DNA of 64,000 nucleotides from Variovorax sp. PBL-H6. Lineage in GTDB: Bacteria; Pseudomonadota; Gammaproteobacteria; Burkholderiales; Burkholderiaceae_C. The translations under genes and the position numbers were made by a program. This document shows positions 7,527 through 17,754 of the stretch, piece by piece. Below the pieces are notes generated by a model. It made no database searches. It had not been told where the DNA came from and saw only the letters and a program-made list of their open reading frames with translations. The stretch spans positions 496,001 to 560,000 of the forward strand of contig NZ_LR594660.1 in the NCBI RefSeq assembly GCF_901827155.1, read 5' to 3'. Numbering within the stretch: position 1 is the stretch's first letter; every line of letters begins with the position of its first letter.

Positions 7527-10477
7527 GGGGTCTCCTCGTTTTCAGTGCAATAAGTGACGGTACGCAAAGCTAGCACTGGCGCGGGGGTGGTCTGGGTAGA
7601 CCGTTGATTTCATTGACTTTCCTGTTCGCTTTGTAAACGGGTATGGTGGCCTCCCACTTTTGAGGTTCACGATGCAGGGTTGGCACACAACGTTTTTGGG
7701 GATGCGTGGGCTCCCCCGCGATATCAGCGACTTCGAGATGAAGGCATTTTTCACCTTCGATGGTGCCGAGCGCGACGCAATCAATGCACGCCGAGGTGAT
7801 TCCCACAAGCTTGGTCTGGCGCTCCATATTGGTTTCCTGCGCATGAGTGGGCGTTTGCTCGGTGCCTTTCGGGTAATTCCAGTAGCCTTGTGGCGCCACC
7901 TTGGCAACGAGCTTGGCATTGCAGCACCAGAAGTCGCCTCGCTGAGAGCCATGTATGAACGCGGGCGCACGCTATTCGATCACCAACAAGTAGCCTGCAC
8001 GGTCCTTGGATTCCAGTGGATGAGCGAGCACCAGCGCCGCTCACTGGTACGTGAACTGCGCGACGAAGTGGCGCGCTGCGCCGACCGCGATCAGCTACTC
8101 GTGCGGGCGCGTCAATGGCTGTACAAGAACAAGCTGGTGATCGTGCACGAGCGGGCAATTCGGACACTGATTGCGGCGGCACTTGCCCAGCTTGAAGTTG
8201 AAACAGGCACCGCCATCGCCGCCAGCGTTGATCCAGCAACACTTGATCGCTGGCGAGCCTCAGTTTCAGAGCTGCGCCCAGATGGACAAACCCAGCAGAG
8301 TTGGCTATGGGCTGCACCGGCGAAACACTCAACCCGCCAAATCAGCGAGGTACTGGAGCGCATCGACCTGCTTTACACGCTGGACGTTCATAAGCACCTG
8401 GCAGACATCCCCGATCTCATCTTGCGCCGCTACGCGCGCCGACTTGTCTCCAGGCCGCCCTCAGCCGGAGCCAAGATCAAAGAGCCAGCGCGCACCGTGG
8501 AGGTCGCATGCTTTCTTCGGTATTGCCTGTTCACCACCACAGACCAGTTGATCCTTATGGTGCAGCGCCGGATCGCCGATCTGTGGCGTCAGGCTGCCGC
8601 CGATGTCCCCGCTACCGTCAATTGGGCCGCAATGTACAAAACGCTGCTCGGCGAACTTGTTGCCTTGAGCGCGCAAGGTGCGGTGCCAGATGCTGAGTTG
8701 CGTGCCCGTCTTGAAGCCTTGATCACCGAAACCCAGAAACGCAAACCACCGAGCAGGGCCTCCCTGGTCCGCGAGGGATTGATTGATGGAATTCGCCCCG
8801 TGCGGTCGTTGCTCGTCGCCATTGCAAAGCTGCCCTGGCAGGCCACCGGCGAGCATCCTGCCATCGAGTACCTTGCCAAGCTGCAAGCTTTATATCTCAA
8901 AGGATCCAGAAAGCTGCCAGTTGAAGTGGTGGCACCAAGTCTGGGAATGATCTGGCAGGTTTCGATCTCCAGCCCAGACCGGGAACGGGCGTTTCAGGCG
9001 TTGGAGGTGGCCACCCTGTTTGCCCTGCGCCGCGCGGTGCGCAATGGCTCGGTCTGGATTGAGCACAGCCTGAGCTTTCGGGGTCGTGCGCGCTTGTTCT
9101 TCACGGACGAGCGTTGGCAGGCAGAGTCCAAGAAACACTATGCCCGTCTATCGTTACCCAGCAAGGCTGCCACTTTCTTGAAGCCTTTGCTGGCCAGAGT
9201 AACTGCCGGTGTCGATGCGGTGGCCGCTGCAGCCCGCAGTGGCGTACTGCGCGTGGATGATGAACTCCATTTGTCGCCATTGCCCGCAGAGGACGAAGAC
9301 CCAGAAGTGACCAAGCTGCGCGCGGCTTTGGATCACCGCATCGGTGAGGTTCAATTGCCGGAAGTGATTCTGGCCGTTGACGCCCAGGTGCGCTTTAGCT
9401 GGATCATGCTCGGACGTGAGCCGCGCTCTACCGACGAGCTGCTGATGGTCTATGCCGGCATCATGGCCCACGGCACCAGTCTGACTGCGGTCGAATGCGC
9501 GCGCATGATTCCGCAATTGTCTGCCACCAGCATTCGCCAGGCCATGCGCTGGGCGCGGGACGAACGGCGTCTGAGCCAGGCCTGCCAGGCTGTGCTGGAA
9601 TTCATGCAGCGACACCCGATTGCCGCCACCTGGGGGCGGTCCGATTTGGCATCTTCTGACATGATGAGCATGGAGACCACCAAACGGGTGTGGCAAGCCC
9701 GGCTTGATCCTCGGCGCAACACACCTTCCATTGGAATCTACTCCCATGTAAAAGACCGGTGGGGCATCTTCCATGCGCAGCCCTTTGTGCTCAATGAGCG
9801 CCAGGCGGGCGTGGCCATTGAAGGTGTCATCCGCCAAGAAAAGCTGGAGACCAGCCAGCTTGCTGTGGATACCCATGGCTACACCGACTTTGCCATGTCA
9901 CATGCCCGTTTGCTTGGTTTTGATCTTTGCCCGCGGTTGAAGGAACTCAAACAGCGCCACCTCTTTGTGCCACGCGGCACCAAAGTGCCCGCAGAAATCG
10001 CTGCGGTGTGCGAAGCCAATGTCGACGTCGCTTTGATCGAAAAGCATTGGGATAGTCTGGTGCACCTGGCAGCCTCGGTCATGAGCGGACATGCCAGTGC
10101 GGTGGCAGCTCTTGCGCGGTTCGGTTCTGCCGCCCAGGGCGATCCAATCTATGAGGCTGGCGTGCAATTGGGGCGGTTGCTGCGTACGGCGTTTTTGGCT
10201 GACTACTTTGTCAAGGACGCTTTCAGGAACGAGTTGCGCCGGGTGCTCAATCGGGGCGAGGCTGTTAACGCCCTCAAGCGCGCCATTTATACCGGCCGGA
10301 TCAGCCCGGCGCAGGCCAAACGTGTCGATGAAATGCAGGCTGTGGCCGATGCGTTGAGCCTGATGGCCAACATCGTGATGGCGTGGAATACCTCACAGAT
10401 GCAGGCGGTCCTGGATCGCTGGTCGAACCGCCGCCAGGTCATTCCACCGGAACTGATCGGGAAGATTGCGCCCACCA
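7527..10477 (+). mobile_element. IS1071 copy B, 3' end lost
   Basis: The left terminal repeat GGGGTCTCCTCGTTTTCAGT starts at 7527. The element runs to 10477, where the Tn21-type repeat at 10478 replaces its last ~36 codons and right terminal repeat. It faces copy A across a 5.8-kb segment, so the pair forms an inverted-repeat composite arrangement. It cannot transpose alone because one end is missing. Confidence 0.88.
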
Positions 10478-10542
10478 GGGGTCGTCTCAGAAAACGGAGA
10501 ATAAAGCACGTTAAGCCGATTGCAGAGGTCGCAACGGCCTGA
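7672..10542 (+). CDS. tnpA: IS1071 transposase TnpA with foreign C-terminus
   Basis: Tn3-family transposase. The ATG at 7672 gives 956 residues; a TTG at 7660 is the alternative start. About 932 residues are native and contain the conserved C-terminal transposase domain ([25 protein letters not shown]). After KIAPTR the frame crosses into the Tn21-type repeat and adds 24 unrelated residues ([20 protein letters not shown] and a few before the stop). The natural end, known from IS1071 to be about 971 residues, is gone. The protein may be impaired, although the catalytic core is present. Confidence 0.85.
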   Translation: MQGWHTTFLGMRGLPRDISDFEMKAFFTFDGAERDAINARRGDSHKLGLALHIGFLRMSGRLLGAFRVIPVALWRHLGNELGIAAPEVASLRAMYERGRTLFDHQQVACTVLGFQWMSEHQRRSLVRELRDEVARCADRDQLLVRARQWLYKNKLVIVHERAIRTLIAAALAQLEVETGTAIAASVDPATLDRWRASVSELRPDGQTQQSWLWAAPAKHSTRQISEVLERIDLLYTLDVHKHLADIPDLILRRYARRLVSRPPSAGAKIKEPARTVEVACFLRYCLFTTTDQLILMVQRRIADLWRQAAADVPATVNWAAMYKTLLGELVALSAQGAVPDAELRARLEALITETQKRKPPSRASLVREGLIDGIRPVRSLLVAIAKLPWQATGEHPAIEYLAKLQALYLKGSRKLPVEVVAPSLGMIWQVSISSPDRERAFQALEVATLFALRRAVRNGSVWIEHSLSFRGRARLFFTDERWQAESKKHYARLSLPSKAATFLKPLLARVTAGVDAVAAAARSGVLRVDDELHLSPLPAEDEDPEVTKLRAALDHRIGEVQLPEVILAVDAQVRFSWIMLGREPRSTDELLMVYAGIMAHGTSLTAVECARMIPQLSATSIRQAMRWARDERRLSQACQAVLEFMQRHPIAATWGRSDLASSDMMSMETTKRVWQARLDPRRNTPSIGIYSHVKDRWGIFHAQPFVLNERQAGVAIEGVIRQEKLETSQLAVDTHGYTDFAMSHARLLGFDLCPRLKELKQRHLFVPRGTKVPAEIAAVCEANVDVALIEKHWDSLVHLAASVMSGHASAVAALARFGSAAQGDPIYEAGVQLGRLLRTAFLADYFVKDAFRNELRRVLNRGEAVNALKRAIYTGRISPAQAKRVDEMQAVADALSLMANIVMAWNTSQMQAVLDRWSNRRQVIPPELIGKIAPTRGRLRKRRIKHVKPIAEVATA

Positions 10543-11380
10543 ACTTGCCCGCGCCGATCTTGGCGCTGCTGCGCCAGAGGTAATCGCCGGTCAGATTGAT
10601 GTGTTCCCAGCCCAACGGCGACAGGTACTGCAATAGCGTTTCATCGACGGCATGGCCGTTGCTACGCAACGCATGCGCTGCGCGCTCCAGGTAGACCGTG
10701 TTCCACAGCACGACAGCCGCCGTCACCAGATTGAGGCCGCTGGCCCGGTAGCGCTGCTGCTCAAAGCTGCTGTCGCGGATTTCGCCCAGCCGGTTGAAGA
10801 ACACGGCGCGGGCCAGTGCATTGCGTGCTTCGCCTTTATTCAGCCCGGCATGGACGCGGCGGCGCAGCTCAACGCTTTGCAACCAGCCCAGGATGAACAA
10901 CGTCCGCTCGATGCGCCCCAGCTCACGCAGGGCGACAGCCAGGCCGTTTTGGCGCGGATAGCTGCCGAGTTTCCTAAGCATCAGCGAGGCCGTCACCGTG
11001 CCTTGCTTGATCGAGGTGGCCAGGCGCAGAATTTCGTCCCAATGGGCGCGGACGTGCTTGATGTTGAGAGTGCCGCCGATCATCGGTTTCAGCGCGTCAT
11101 AGGCGGCTTCGCCTTTCGGGGTGTAGAGCTTGGTGTCGCCCAGGTCTCGGATGCGCGGTGCGAAGCGGAAGCCCAGCAGGTGCATCAAGGCAAAGACGTG
11201 ATCGGTGAAGCCCGCCGTGTCCGTGTAATGTTCCTCGATGCGCAGGTCGGACTCGTGGTACAGCAGGCCGTCAAGCACGTAGGTGGAATCGCGCACGCCG
11301 ACATTGACCACCTTGTTGTGGAACGGCGCGTACTGGTCAGAGATGTGGGTGTAGAACGTCCTGCCTGGGCTGCTGCCATA
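10478..11380 (-). mobile_element. Second Tn21-subgroup fragment (terminal repeat and tnpA 3' part)
   Basis: The terminal repeat starts at 10478 with GGGGTCGTCTCAGAAAACGG, the canonical Tn21 form. The fragment is closely similar to 2105-3006 but not identical (for example [13 protein letters not shown] here versus [13 protein letters not shown] there), so it is a separate element and not a simple duplication. It stops at the IS21-family end at 11381. Confidence 0.85.
10511..11380 (-). pseudogene. tnpA: Tn21-subgroup TnpA, C-terminal 290 residues
   Basis: The native sequence starts at [20 protein letters not shown] and runs to the usual end [14 protein letters not shown]. The upstream part of the open frame (to 11458) is derived from the IS21-family end and is not transposase. 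It lacks the N-terminal DNA-binding region and most of the catalytic domain, so it is non-functional. Confidence 0.88.
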
Positions 11381-11454
11381 TGTTAATTTCCATGCAACCC
11401 TGAGCCGGCATTTCCATCGAATCTTGATCCACCCTTTTTGCAAGCCTGGAAGGC

Positions 11455-12249
11455 TCACGGTGTGGATAAGTTCTTGGTTTTCTCCTTCTTGGATTGTGCC
11501 GGCAGCGCCGAGCTGTTCTTGAATCGGAAGCTGTCGTTGCCAGTTTCCAGGATATGGCAGTGGTGCGTAAGCCGGTCCAACAGCGCCGTCGTCATCTTCG
11601 CATCACCGAACACCGACGCCCATTCGCTGAAGCTCAGGTTGGTCGTGATCACGACGCTGGTGCGTTCGTAAAGCTTGGACAGCAGGTGGAACAGCAAGGC
11701 CCCACCGGACGCGCTGAATGGCAGATAACCCAGTTCGTCGAGGATCACCAGATCGGCGTACATGAGCCGGGTGGCGATCTGTCCCGACTTGCCCTGCGCC
11801 TTCTCGACCTCCAGCGCATTGACCAGTTCGACCGTGGAGAAGAACCGGACTCGCCGGTGATGATGCTCGATGGCCTGCACACCGAGCGCCGTGGCCAGGT
11901 GGGTCTTACCAGTGCCCGGGCCCCCGACCAACACCACATTGTTGGCCTCCTCCAGAAACTCGCAACGGTGCAACTGCCGCGCCAGCGCCTCATTGACTTC
12001 GCTGTGGGCGAAGTCGAAACCGGCCAAGTCCCGGTACACAGGGAAACGGGCCACCTTCAATTGGTAGGCCACGGAGCGCACCTCGCGCTCGGCGGTTTCC
12101 GCCTTGAGCAGTTGGGCCAGGATGGGTTGTGCCGCCTCGAACGCCGGTGCCCCTTGTGCGGTCAGCTCGGCCACGGCCTGGGCCATGCCATACATCTTGA
12201 GCTCTCGCAGCATGATCACGATGGCGCCGCTGGCAGGGTCATGACGCAT
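11455..12249 (-). CDS. istB: IstB transposition helper ATPase, copy 1
   Basis: AAA+ ATPase (264 residues) that helps the IstA transposase select and remodel target DNA. Walker A is [15 protein letters not shown], Walker B is [16 protein letters not shown], and an N-terminal helical domain ([20 protein letters not shown]) precedes them. Its start lies within the 3' end of istA, with 11 bp of overlap, so translation is probably coupled. It is identical in the displayed translation to the copy at 26324. Confidence 0.93.
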   Translation of the reverse strand: MRHDPASGAIVIMLRELKMYGMAQAVAELTAQGAPAFEAAQPILAQLLKAETAEREVRSVAYQLKVARFPVYRDLAGFDFAHSEVNEALARQLHRCEFLEEANNVVLVGGPGTGKTHLATALGVQAIEHHHRRVRFFSTVELVNALEVEKAQGKSGQIATRLMYADLVILDELGYLPFSASGGALLFHLLSKLYERTSVVITTNLSFSEWASVFGDAKMTTALLDRLTHHCHILETGNDSFRFKNSSALPAQSKKEKTKNLSTP

Positions 12250-13795
12250 GACGCACCTCCTGGGCTGTGCGGGCAGCCGCGGGGCGGCGCAACTGGTCGT
12301 AGCGCAGCACGTTGGCTTGAGGTTCGTTGACCAAGCGCAGGGCCTGTGGTGCCGTCACCGGCGCCGCAGGCGCCGGCTCCCCTTCCAGCAAACGATGCAG
12401 CACGTTCAGCACATGGGTCTTGGTCGGCACGCCAGCTTCCAAGGCCAGCTCCACGGCGGCCAGCACGGCCTGTTCATCGTGGTGCAGAACCAGGGCCAGG
12501 ATCTCCACCATCTCCCGGTCGCCACCCGATTGGCGCAGCAACATGGCCTGCAGCCGTTTGAAGGCTGGCGGCAGTTCGGCGAACGGAGCACCGTTGCGCA
12601 AGGCACCGGGCTTGCGCTGCAGCACCGCCAGGTAGTGACGCCAGTCGTAGACGGTCCGACCACCGACGTCGTGGCGCCGGTCGATGAGGCGCGTGTGCTC
12701 GCACAAGATCTGACCTTCGGCGGCGACCACCAGCCGCTCGGCGTAGACCCGCAGACTCACCGGCCGGTTGGCGTAGGAGGCCGGCACGCTGTAGCGGTTG
12801 CGCTCGAAGTGCACCAGGCAGGTGGGCGAGACCCGCTTGGTGTGTTCGACGAAGCCGTCGAAGGGGCGCGGCATCGGCATCAGGGTGGGCCGCTCCTGCT
12901 CCCAGACATCGGCCACCGTGCCTGGCAGCTTGCCGTGGACGATCTCGCGCCACAAGGTCTTGCAGCGGTTCTCCAGCCACTCGTTGAGTTCGGCCAGGGT
13001 TGGAAACGCCGGCACGGGTTGCCACAGCCGGTGACGCGCATCACGCACGTTCTTCTCCACCTGCCCTTTCTCCCAGCCCGAGGCCGGATTGCAGAACTCG
13101 GCCTCGAACAGGTAGTGGCTGACCATGGCGCTGAAACGGGCGTTGACGTCGCGCTCCTTGCCCCGGCGCACCTTGTCCACGGCGGTGCGCATGTTGTCGT
13201 AGATACCGCGCCGGGGAATGCCACCCAACACCGCGAAGGCATGGTTGTGCGCATCGAACAGCATCTCGTGGGTTTGCAGCGGATAAGCCCGCACGGTGAA
13301 GGCGCGACTGTGGCTGAGCTTGAAGTGGGCTACCTGCAGCTTGGTGCGCTCGCCGCCGATGACGGCCCAGTCTTCGCTCCAGTCGAATTGGAACGCTTCG
13401 CCAGGACCGAAGGCCAGCGGCACGAAGGTGCCTCGGCCGGTGGTCTGCTGCGCTTCCTGACGTTGCTGCTGCCAGACTCGGGCGAAGGCGGCTACCCGGC
13501 CGTATGAGCCTGGGTAGCCCAGGGCGGACAGGTCGGCGTGGAGTTGCTTCACGGTGCGCCGCTGCTTGCGCGACTTGCCCGCTTCGCTCTTGAGCCAGCC
13601 TGAGAGCTTCTCGGCGTAGGGATCGAGCTGGCTCGGACTGATGCGCCGAGGGTAGTGCGGCTCCGCCACACCCGCGCGCAGGTACTTCTTGATGGTGTTG
13701 CGAGACAGGCCGGTGCGCCGGGCGATCTCTCGGATGGACAACTGCTCGCGCAGGGCCCAGCGTCTGATGACACTTAATGTTGCCACGTCAATCAC
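12239..13795 (-). CDS. istA: IstA transposase of IS21 family, copy 1
   Basis: DDE transposase of 518 residues. The N-terminal helix-turn-helix is at [20 protein letters not shown]. The rve catalytic domain shows Asp in [12 protein letters not shown], a second Asp near [15 protein letters not shown] and Glu in [13 protein letters not shown]. The C-terminal domain follows at [20 protein letters not shown]. It lies upstream of istB in the same orientation. No frameshift is seen, so the element appears competent apart from its odd flanks. Confidence 0.93.
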   Translation of the reverse strand: MIDVATLSVIRRWALREQLSIREIARRTGLSRNTIKKYLRAGVAEPHYPRRISPSQLDPYAEKLSGWLKSEAGKSRKQRRTVKQLHADLSALGYPGSYGRVAAFARVWQQQRQEAQQTTGRGTFVPLAFGPGEAFQFDWSEDWAVIGGERTKLQVAHFKLSHSRAFTVRAYPLQTHEMLFDAHNHAFAVLGGIPRRGIYDNMRTAVDKVRRGKERDVNARFSAMVSHYLFEAEFCNPASGWEKGQVEKNVRDARHRLWQPVPAFPTLAELNEWLENRCKTLWREIVHGKLPGTVADVWEQERPTLMPMPRPFDGFVEHTKRVSPTCLVHFERNRYSVPASYANRPVSLRVYAERLVVAAEGQILCEHTRLIDRRHDVGGRTVYDWRHYLAVLQRKPGALRNGAPFAELPPAFKRLQAMLLRQSGGDREMVEILALVLHHDEQAVLAAVELALEAGVPTKTHVLNVLHRLLEGEPAPAAPVTAPQALRLVNEPQANVLRYDQLRRPAAARTAQEVRHAS

Positions 13796-13901
13796 TCCTA
13801 TGCTCCTGCCGAAAAAATCAGCAGGTTAGGGTTGTTACGTGGATCAGTTTTAGACGGAAATTACCGGGTTAAGTGGATCAGTTCTGGATGGAAATCAACA
13901 C

Positions 13902-14396
13902 TTTGACCTCAAAAAGCATTTCGGCATGGACCGTCGGCACGTGAGCCATGAAGACCTCCAGGCCGTCATCGCGGAGGATGCGATCGACGTGCGGCCTGGC
14001 GACATAGTGGTGTTCCGCACGGGCTTCACGGAAGCGGTTATGGCGATGAACAGGCAGCCCGACAAGGAAATTCTCGACGCCACGGGCAGTGTCCTCGATG
14101 GGCGGGACACACGGCTGCTGAATTGGATAACCGACAGCGGCATCGCGGCACTGTGCGCCGACAACTACGCGGTCGAGGGCCTGCCCGCGCGCGAGGCGCT
14201 TGGCCGGCGGCCCTCGCTTCCCCTTCACCAGCATTGCCTGTTCAAGCTGGGCGTGCCGCTGGCCGAACTGTGGTGGGTGAAGGATCTGGCCGACTACCTC
14301 GGGCAGGAGGGCCGCACCGCGTTCCTGCTGACCGCGCCCCCCCTGCGGCTGCCCGGCGCCGTCGGCTCGCCCACCACACCGATCGCGACCACGTGA
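13902..14396 (+). pseudogene. Cyclase-family (kynurenine formamidase-like) hydrolase, 5' end removed by IS
   Basis: The frame is open from the IS end at 13901 (FDLKKHFGMDRRHVSHEDL) to a stop at 14396. The fragment resembles the C-terminal two thirds of PF04199 cyclase family proteins: RPGDIVVFRTGF, then IAALCADNYAVE, then LHQHCLFKLGVPLAELWWVKDLADY. The N-terminal metal-binding HxGTHxDxP motif expected in the family is missing. An internal ATG at 13926 could be used, but the product would lack the metal site. The stop overlaps the start of the MaoC gene (TGATG), which shows the original operon order. Confidence 0.75.
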
Positions 14397-14905
14397 TGCC
14401 GACGCCCGATCGAACTCCGCCCGTGCGCCTCGGGCAAGGCCGCCATTGGCAGGACATCCAAGTGGGCGATCGATTCGACACCTTCAGTCGTACCGTGACC
14501 GAGGCGGACCTCGTTAATTTCGTGTCGGTCACGGGCATGCTGGAGGCCATCTTCATCGAAGCCAACTACCCGGACGGGGCCATTGCCGGCCGGCCGGTAC
14601 CGGCCGCGCTGACCTACACCCTGATCGAGGGGTTCATTCTGCAGACCATGATCCAGGGGACCGGGCTCGCCATGCTCGAGTTGACGCAGAAGATCCTCGC
14701 GCCCGTGCTGGTGGGCGACACGATCCGGGCCGAGATCGAAATCATGTCGATCCAGCCCAAGAAGACCGGCCGCGCCGTAGTCGCATCGGCGATCACCGTC
14801 CTGAACCAGCGCGGGGTAACGGTCATGACGTACACAGCGGTACGGTTGCTGGCCGGCCGCCCGCCCCATTCGAACCCAACCGGAAAACAAGGAGATACCC
14901 CATGA
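14396..14905 (+). CDS. MaoC-like hot-dog-fold dehydratase/hydratase
   Basis: The 169-residue protein looks like a MaoC-type (R)-enoyl hydratase. It has WQDIQVGDRFDTFSRTVTEADLVNFVSVTG near the N-terminus and a C-terminal half (LVGDTIRAEIEIMSIQPKKTGRAVV) typical of the hot-dog fold. The usual catalytic Asp/His pair is not obvious: the family D-x-N-x-x-H is replaced by EAIFIEANYPDGAIAG, so activity is uncertain. Start and stop overlap both neighbours (TGATG upstream, ATGA downstream), so it is part of one translationally coupled operon. The substrate is unknown, possibly a CoA or free acid intermediate of a catabolic route. Confidence 0.75.
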   Translation: MPTPDRTPPVRLGQGRHWQDIQVGDRFDTFSRTVTEADLVNFVSVTGMLEAIFIEANYPDGAIAGRPVPAALTYTLIEGFILQTMIQGTGLAMLELTQKILAPVLVGDTIRAEIEIMSIQPKKTGRAVVASAITVLNQRGVTVMTYTAVRLLAGRPPHSNPTGKQGDTP

Positions 14906-15825
14906 AATTTCGTGCCAGCGGCGTCATTCCAGCGGCGCTGATGCCTTTCACTCAAGACATGGAGTTGGACCTGACCACGTTCAGGTCTCACTTGCGTGAT
15001 CTCGCCTCCGTCAAGGGAGTCACGGGAATCTGCGTCAACGGACACGCGTCGGAAGTCATGTCTTGCACGGAGCAGGAACAGGCCCGGATCTTAACGGTGG
15101 CTCTGGAAGAAGTAGGCAACGCGCTGCCGGTGATCGGCGGCGTCTATTCGGAAAGCAGCATCGTCGCAGCCCAGCATGCCAAGCAATGGCAGCAGCTCGG
15201 CGCCAACGCGCTCTTGGTGGTGCCACCGGCTGCTTTCGGCAAGGGTGCCCAGCTTCGGCCTGAGATGGTCATGGAGCATTACCAGCGGATCGCCGATGCA
15301 TGCGACCTGCCACTGATCATCTTTCAATATGCGGGCGCGCAAATGATGGCGATCCAGACGCTCACCAATCTGGCTGACACCATCCCCAGCATCAAGGCGA
15401 TCAAAGACTACTGCGGTGACCCCGTTGCGCACGAAGAGACGGTCAGACAGCTCCAGAATAGCCACAGGAAGGTGAACGTGCTGACCGCCCACAGCTCGTG
15501 GCTTCTGCAATCACTTGCGCTCGGGTGCGAAGGCATCTTGTCGGGTGCAGGCAGCACTGTCGCCGCGCTTCAGGCCGAGCTGTTCGAGGCGATGAAAGAC
15601 AGCGACCTGCCACGTGCTCGGGAAATTAATGAGCGGCTGGACATTCCGAACAAGGCCTTCTACCACGCCCCGATGGCCGACCAGCACAACCGGATGAAAG
15701 AGGCTCAAGTCCTCATGGGACGCTTTCCCCATGCCGTGGTGAGGCCGCCGTTGATGAAGCTATCGACAGCGGAGATCGACGGCATCCGGGCGGCCTTGGC
15801 CAAGGCCGTCATGTTGAATCACTAA
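14902..15825 (+). CDS. Dihydrodipicolinate synthase (DapA/NAL) family aldolase or hydratase-aldolase
   Basis: A (beta/alpha)8-barrel class I aldolase of 307 residues. The Schiff-base Lys is probably K168 in IKAIKDYCGDP, and Y143 in IFQYAGAQ fills the place of the catalytic Tyr. The family start ASGVIPAALMPFTQDMELD and the strand GVTGICVNGHASEVMS are present. The second motif differs from true DapA (usual YNxP), so it is unlikely to make lysine precursors and more likely cleaves or forms a keto acid in the same operon. It overlaps the MaoC gene by ATGA and follows an AAGGAGATACCCC ribosome site. Confidence 0.8.
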   Translation: MKFRASGVIPAALMPFTQDMELDLTTFRSHLRDLASVKGVTGICVNGHASEVMSCTEQEQARILTVALEEVGNALPVIGGVYSESSIVAAQHAKQWQQLGANALLVVPPAAFGKGAQLRPEMVMEHYQRIADACDLPLIIFQYAGAQMMAIQTLTNLADTIPSIKAIKDYCGDPVAHEETVRQLQNSHRKVNVLTAHSSWLLQSLALGCEGILSGAGSTVAALQAELFEAMKDSDLPRAREINERLDIPNKAFYHAPMADQHNRMKEAQVLMGRFPHAVVRPPLMKLSTAEIDGIRAALAKAVMLNH

Positions 15826-15836
15826 GGAGACCAGTA

Positions 15837-15959
15837 TGACCATGGAATTCGCTTCCGGACTCGTAAAGCGCTCGGCATGCCTGTCTTGTAAACCGCTCAA
15901 TGATCGACATCATGCGCAAGCTCTGATTCCTTTCTTTTCCGAGATCAACTCACGTTAGT
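15837..15959 (+). CDS. Short open frame (40 codons) behind the aldolase gene, probably a gene remnant
   Basis: The ATG at 15837 sits behind AAGGAGACCAGT, a good ribosome site 11 bp after the aldolase stop, so it is in the right place for the next operon gene. The peptide MTMEFASGLVKRSACLSCKP is not recognised and the frame ends after 40 codons. It may be the start of a deleted gene. Between it and 16035 there is no other gene. Confidence 0.3.
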
Positions 15960-16034
15960 CAGTGCCTGTTTAAGGTGCCGGATCCATGTGAAATCAAATT
16001 GACTTTTTCTCCTGCTTGTCTAAAGGATCTTCCC

Positions 16035-16994
16035 ATGTTCATGTATTTCCGCGCCGCATGCTCGGCAATTATTCTGACGATCTGCGCTCTCCAAGTTCAT
16101 GCGCAGCAACCGACCCCCATTCGTTTTGTCGTCGCGTACCCGCCTGGGGGCGCTGGCGACCAGATGGCACGAATTGTGGCGAATGAGGTCGCAAGAAGCC
16201 TCGGCACTCCTGTCGTGGTTGAAAATAAGCCCGGTGCCGGTGGCATGATTGCTGGCGATCTAGTGGCGCGCGCGAAGCCTGATGGGAAGACATTCTTCGT
16301 CGGTGGCAATGGCCCACTAGTTCTGAACGCGGCTATCTATGACAAGATGCCATATGATCCCGCGAAGTCCTTTGCGCCAGTAGCTGGGTTGGGAAAATCA
16401 CCGCTTCTCTTGGTCACCCGTAATGGCCTTGGCGTCGACAGCGTCGCGGAGTTGGTGTCGGTGATGAAGACCCGGCAACTGTCTATGGCCTCAGCCGGAA
16501 TCGGCAATGTGACCCATCTTGCCGGCGAGTATGTGGCGGCTCTGATGGGGTACAAGGTCACGCACGTACCGTTTAGCGGAAGCGCACCAGCTATCTTGGG
16601 CCTGATCGGCGATAACGTTGACGTCATGTTCGACGCGCTGCCGTCTTCAATGCATCAAGCCAAAGCTGGAAAAATCCGCCCCTTGGCCATTCTTGATGAC
16701 CGACGGTTTCCGCTTTTGCCGGACGTGCCCACACTAAAAGAATCGGGATACGCCAATGGCGAGACCAGCGCGTGGATTGCGATCGTGGCGCCGGCGCAGA
16801 CGCCGCGTTCTGCTGTATTGGAAATTAACAAGGCTGTGAATGATGCGTTGCTCAAACCAGAAGTAGCGCAGAAATTTCACTCGATTGGAGAACAACCGAT
16901 GGCAGGGACACCCGAAGACCTTGGCAACTTCATGGCGGCCGAGCGTGCGCGTTGGTTGCCACTTGTGAAATCGCTTGGCGTGAAGCTCGACTAG
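16035..16994 (+). CDS. Bug-family (TctC-like) periplasmic solute-binding protein 1
   Basis: Extracytoplasmic receptor of the Bug/tripartite tricarboxylate type, abundant in Bordetella and Comamonadaceae. The ATG at 16035 follows AAAGGATC and gives 319 residues with a signal peptide ending HAQQ. The family signature IRFVVAYPPGGAGDQMARIV and then VVVENKPGAGGMIAGDLVA are clear, followed by YKVTHVPFSGSAPAILGLIG. No membrane components (TctA/TctB) are nearby, which is common for these receptors. The ligand is probably a carboxylate of the neighbouring catabolic operon, by position only. Confidence 0.88.
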   Translation: MFMYFRAACSAIILTICALQVHAQQPTPIRFVVAYPPGGAGDQMARIVANEVARSLGTPVVVENKPGAGGMIAGDLVARAKPDGKTFFVGGNGPLVLNAAIYDKMPYDPAKSFAPVAGLGKSPLLLVTRNGLGVDSVAELVSVMKTRQLSMASAGIGNVTHLAGEYVAALMGYKVTHVPFSGSAPAILGLIGDNVDVMFDALPSSMHQAKAGKIRPLAILDDRRFPLLPDVPTLKESGYANGETSAWIAIVAPAQTPRSAVLEINKAVNDALLKPEVAQKFHSIGEQPMAGTPEDLGNFMAAERARWLPLVKSLGVKLD

Positions 16995-17031
16995 TATCCA
17001 GGCCAACAATCCACTCCAAAAAAGGCGCAGG

Positions 17032-17754
17032 CTACGGCGACTTCTGGAGCCCATTGGAATGGTGTCGCGTGAGGAACTCGACCGATCGCGAGAGTGCCAG
17101 CTCGGCGGCTTTGGGTGCGAAACCAAATGAGCGAACAGAGTTGAAGAAGCCGTGCCCGGCACCTTCATAGATAAAGAACTCATGCAAAGCGTTAGGGGTG
17201 CCTAGGGCCCGCTTCAAAATTTCCTGCACCTCCACAGGAATGTGCGCATCCGAATCTCCGATGTGGACTTGCGTCGGGCGCTTCAGGGCCGAAAGCTCCG
17301 CTTGATAGTCCTGCGCTTTGACAGGATAAAACGACACGCTGCTGTCGATGCCTCCGATCGCCGCAAGCTGAAGGGCGTACTTGCCTCCCAAGCAGAATCC
17401 GACGACGCTGACGCTTCCATCGCAGCGTGGGTCGCTCGCGAGCGAATTGACCGCTGCCCTCGCGTCATCGAGCGCGACTTGATTGTCCATTCGTTGCCAA
17501 AATGATATGGCAATCTCCCGGTCCGAGTCAGAATACGTCAATTCGACGCCAGGTTCGATCTGGCTATAAAGATCCGGTGCCAGCACGACGAACCCTTCAC
17601 GAGCGAACTGGTCGGCCGCCAATCTCATCGCATTGTTAATCCCAAAAATCTCCGGCAGCAGAACAATGCCCTGTTTCCGCTCCCGTGAGTCGGACGAAAT
17701 GTAGCCACCCATGGCACCATGAGTCGTTTGCAATTCGAAGTTGAAGTTTTTCAT
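17032..17754 (-). CDS. ccdE: Dienelactone hydrolase (modified ortho pathway)
   Basis: Hydrolyses cis- or trans-dienelactone to maleylacetate in the cytoplasm. The 240-residue protein has the DLH triad: Cys121 in GFCLGGKYA, Asp169 in HIGDSDAHIP and His201 in EGAGHGFF, with the partner Glu35 in LPEIFG. Its ATG overlaps the stop of the upstream cycloisomerase gene (ATGA). The order of the leftward operon, dioxygenase, reductase, cycloisomerase, hydrolase, matches the ccdCFDE order I recall from chloroaniline plasmids. The symbol rests on that order and not on a sequence comparison. Confidence 0.8.
   Translation of the reverse strand: MKNFNFELQTTHGAMGGYISSDSRERKQGIVLLPEIFGINNAMRLAADQFAREGFVVLAPDLYSQIEPGVELTYSDSDREIAISFWQRMDNQVALDDARAAVNSLASDPRCDGSVSVVGFCLGGKYALQLAAIGGIDSSVSFYPVKAQDYQAELSALKRPTQVHIGDSDAHIPVEVQEILKRALGTPNALHEFFIYEGAGHGFFNSVRSFGFAPKAAELALSRSVEFLTRHHSNGLQKSP

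Larger units (their letters stand above)
11381..13900 (-). mobile_element. IS21-family element, copy 1, complete (2,520 bp)
   Basis: The left end reads TGTTAATTTCCATGCA and the right end, reverse complemented, TGTTGATTTCCATCCA, giving imperfect terminal repeats that start with TG. Related internal motifs occur near the right end (TTAGACGGAAATTACC). It carries istA and istB overlapping by 11 bp. The bases flanking the two ends do not match, so no target duplication survives. One side is tnpA and the other a cyclase gene, so the element sits at a recombination joint. Confidence 0.88.

Noticed and set aside
12248..13507. 419-codon plus-strand frames over both istA copies (also 27117-28376)
   Set aside because: Antisense shadows of istA; no recognisable protein.
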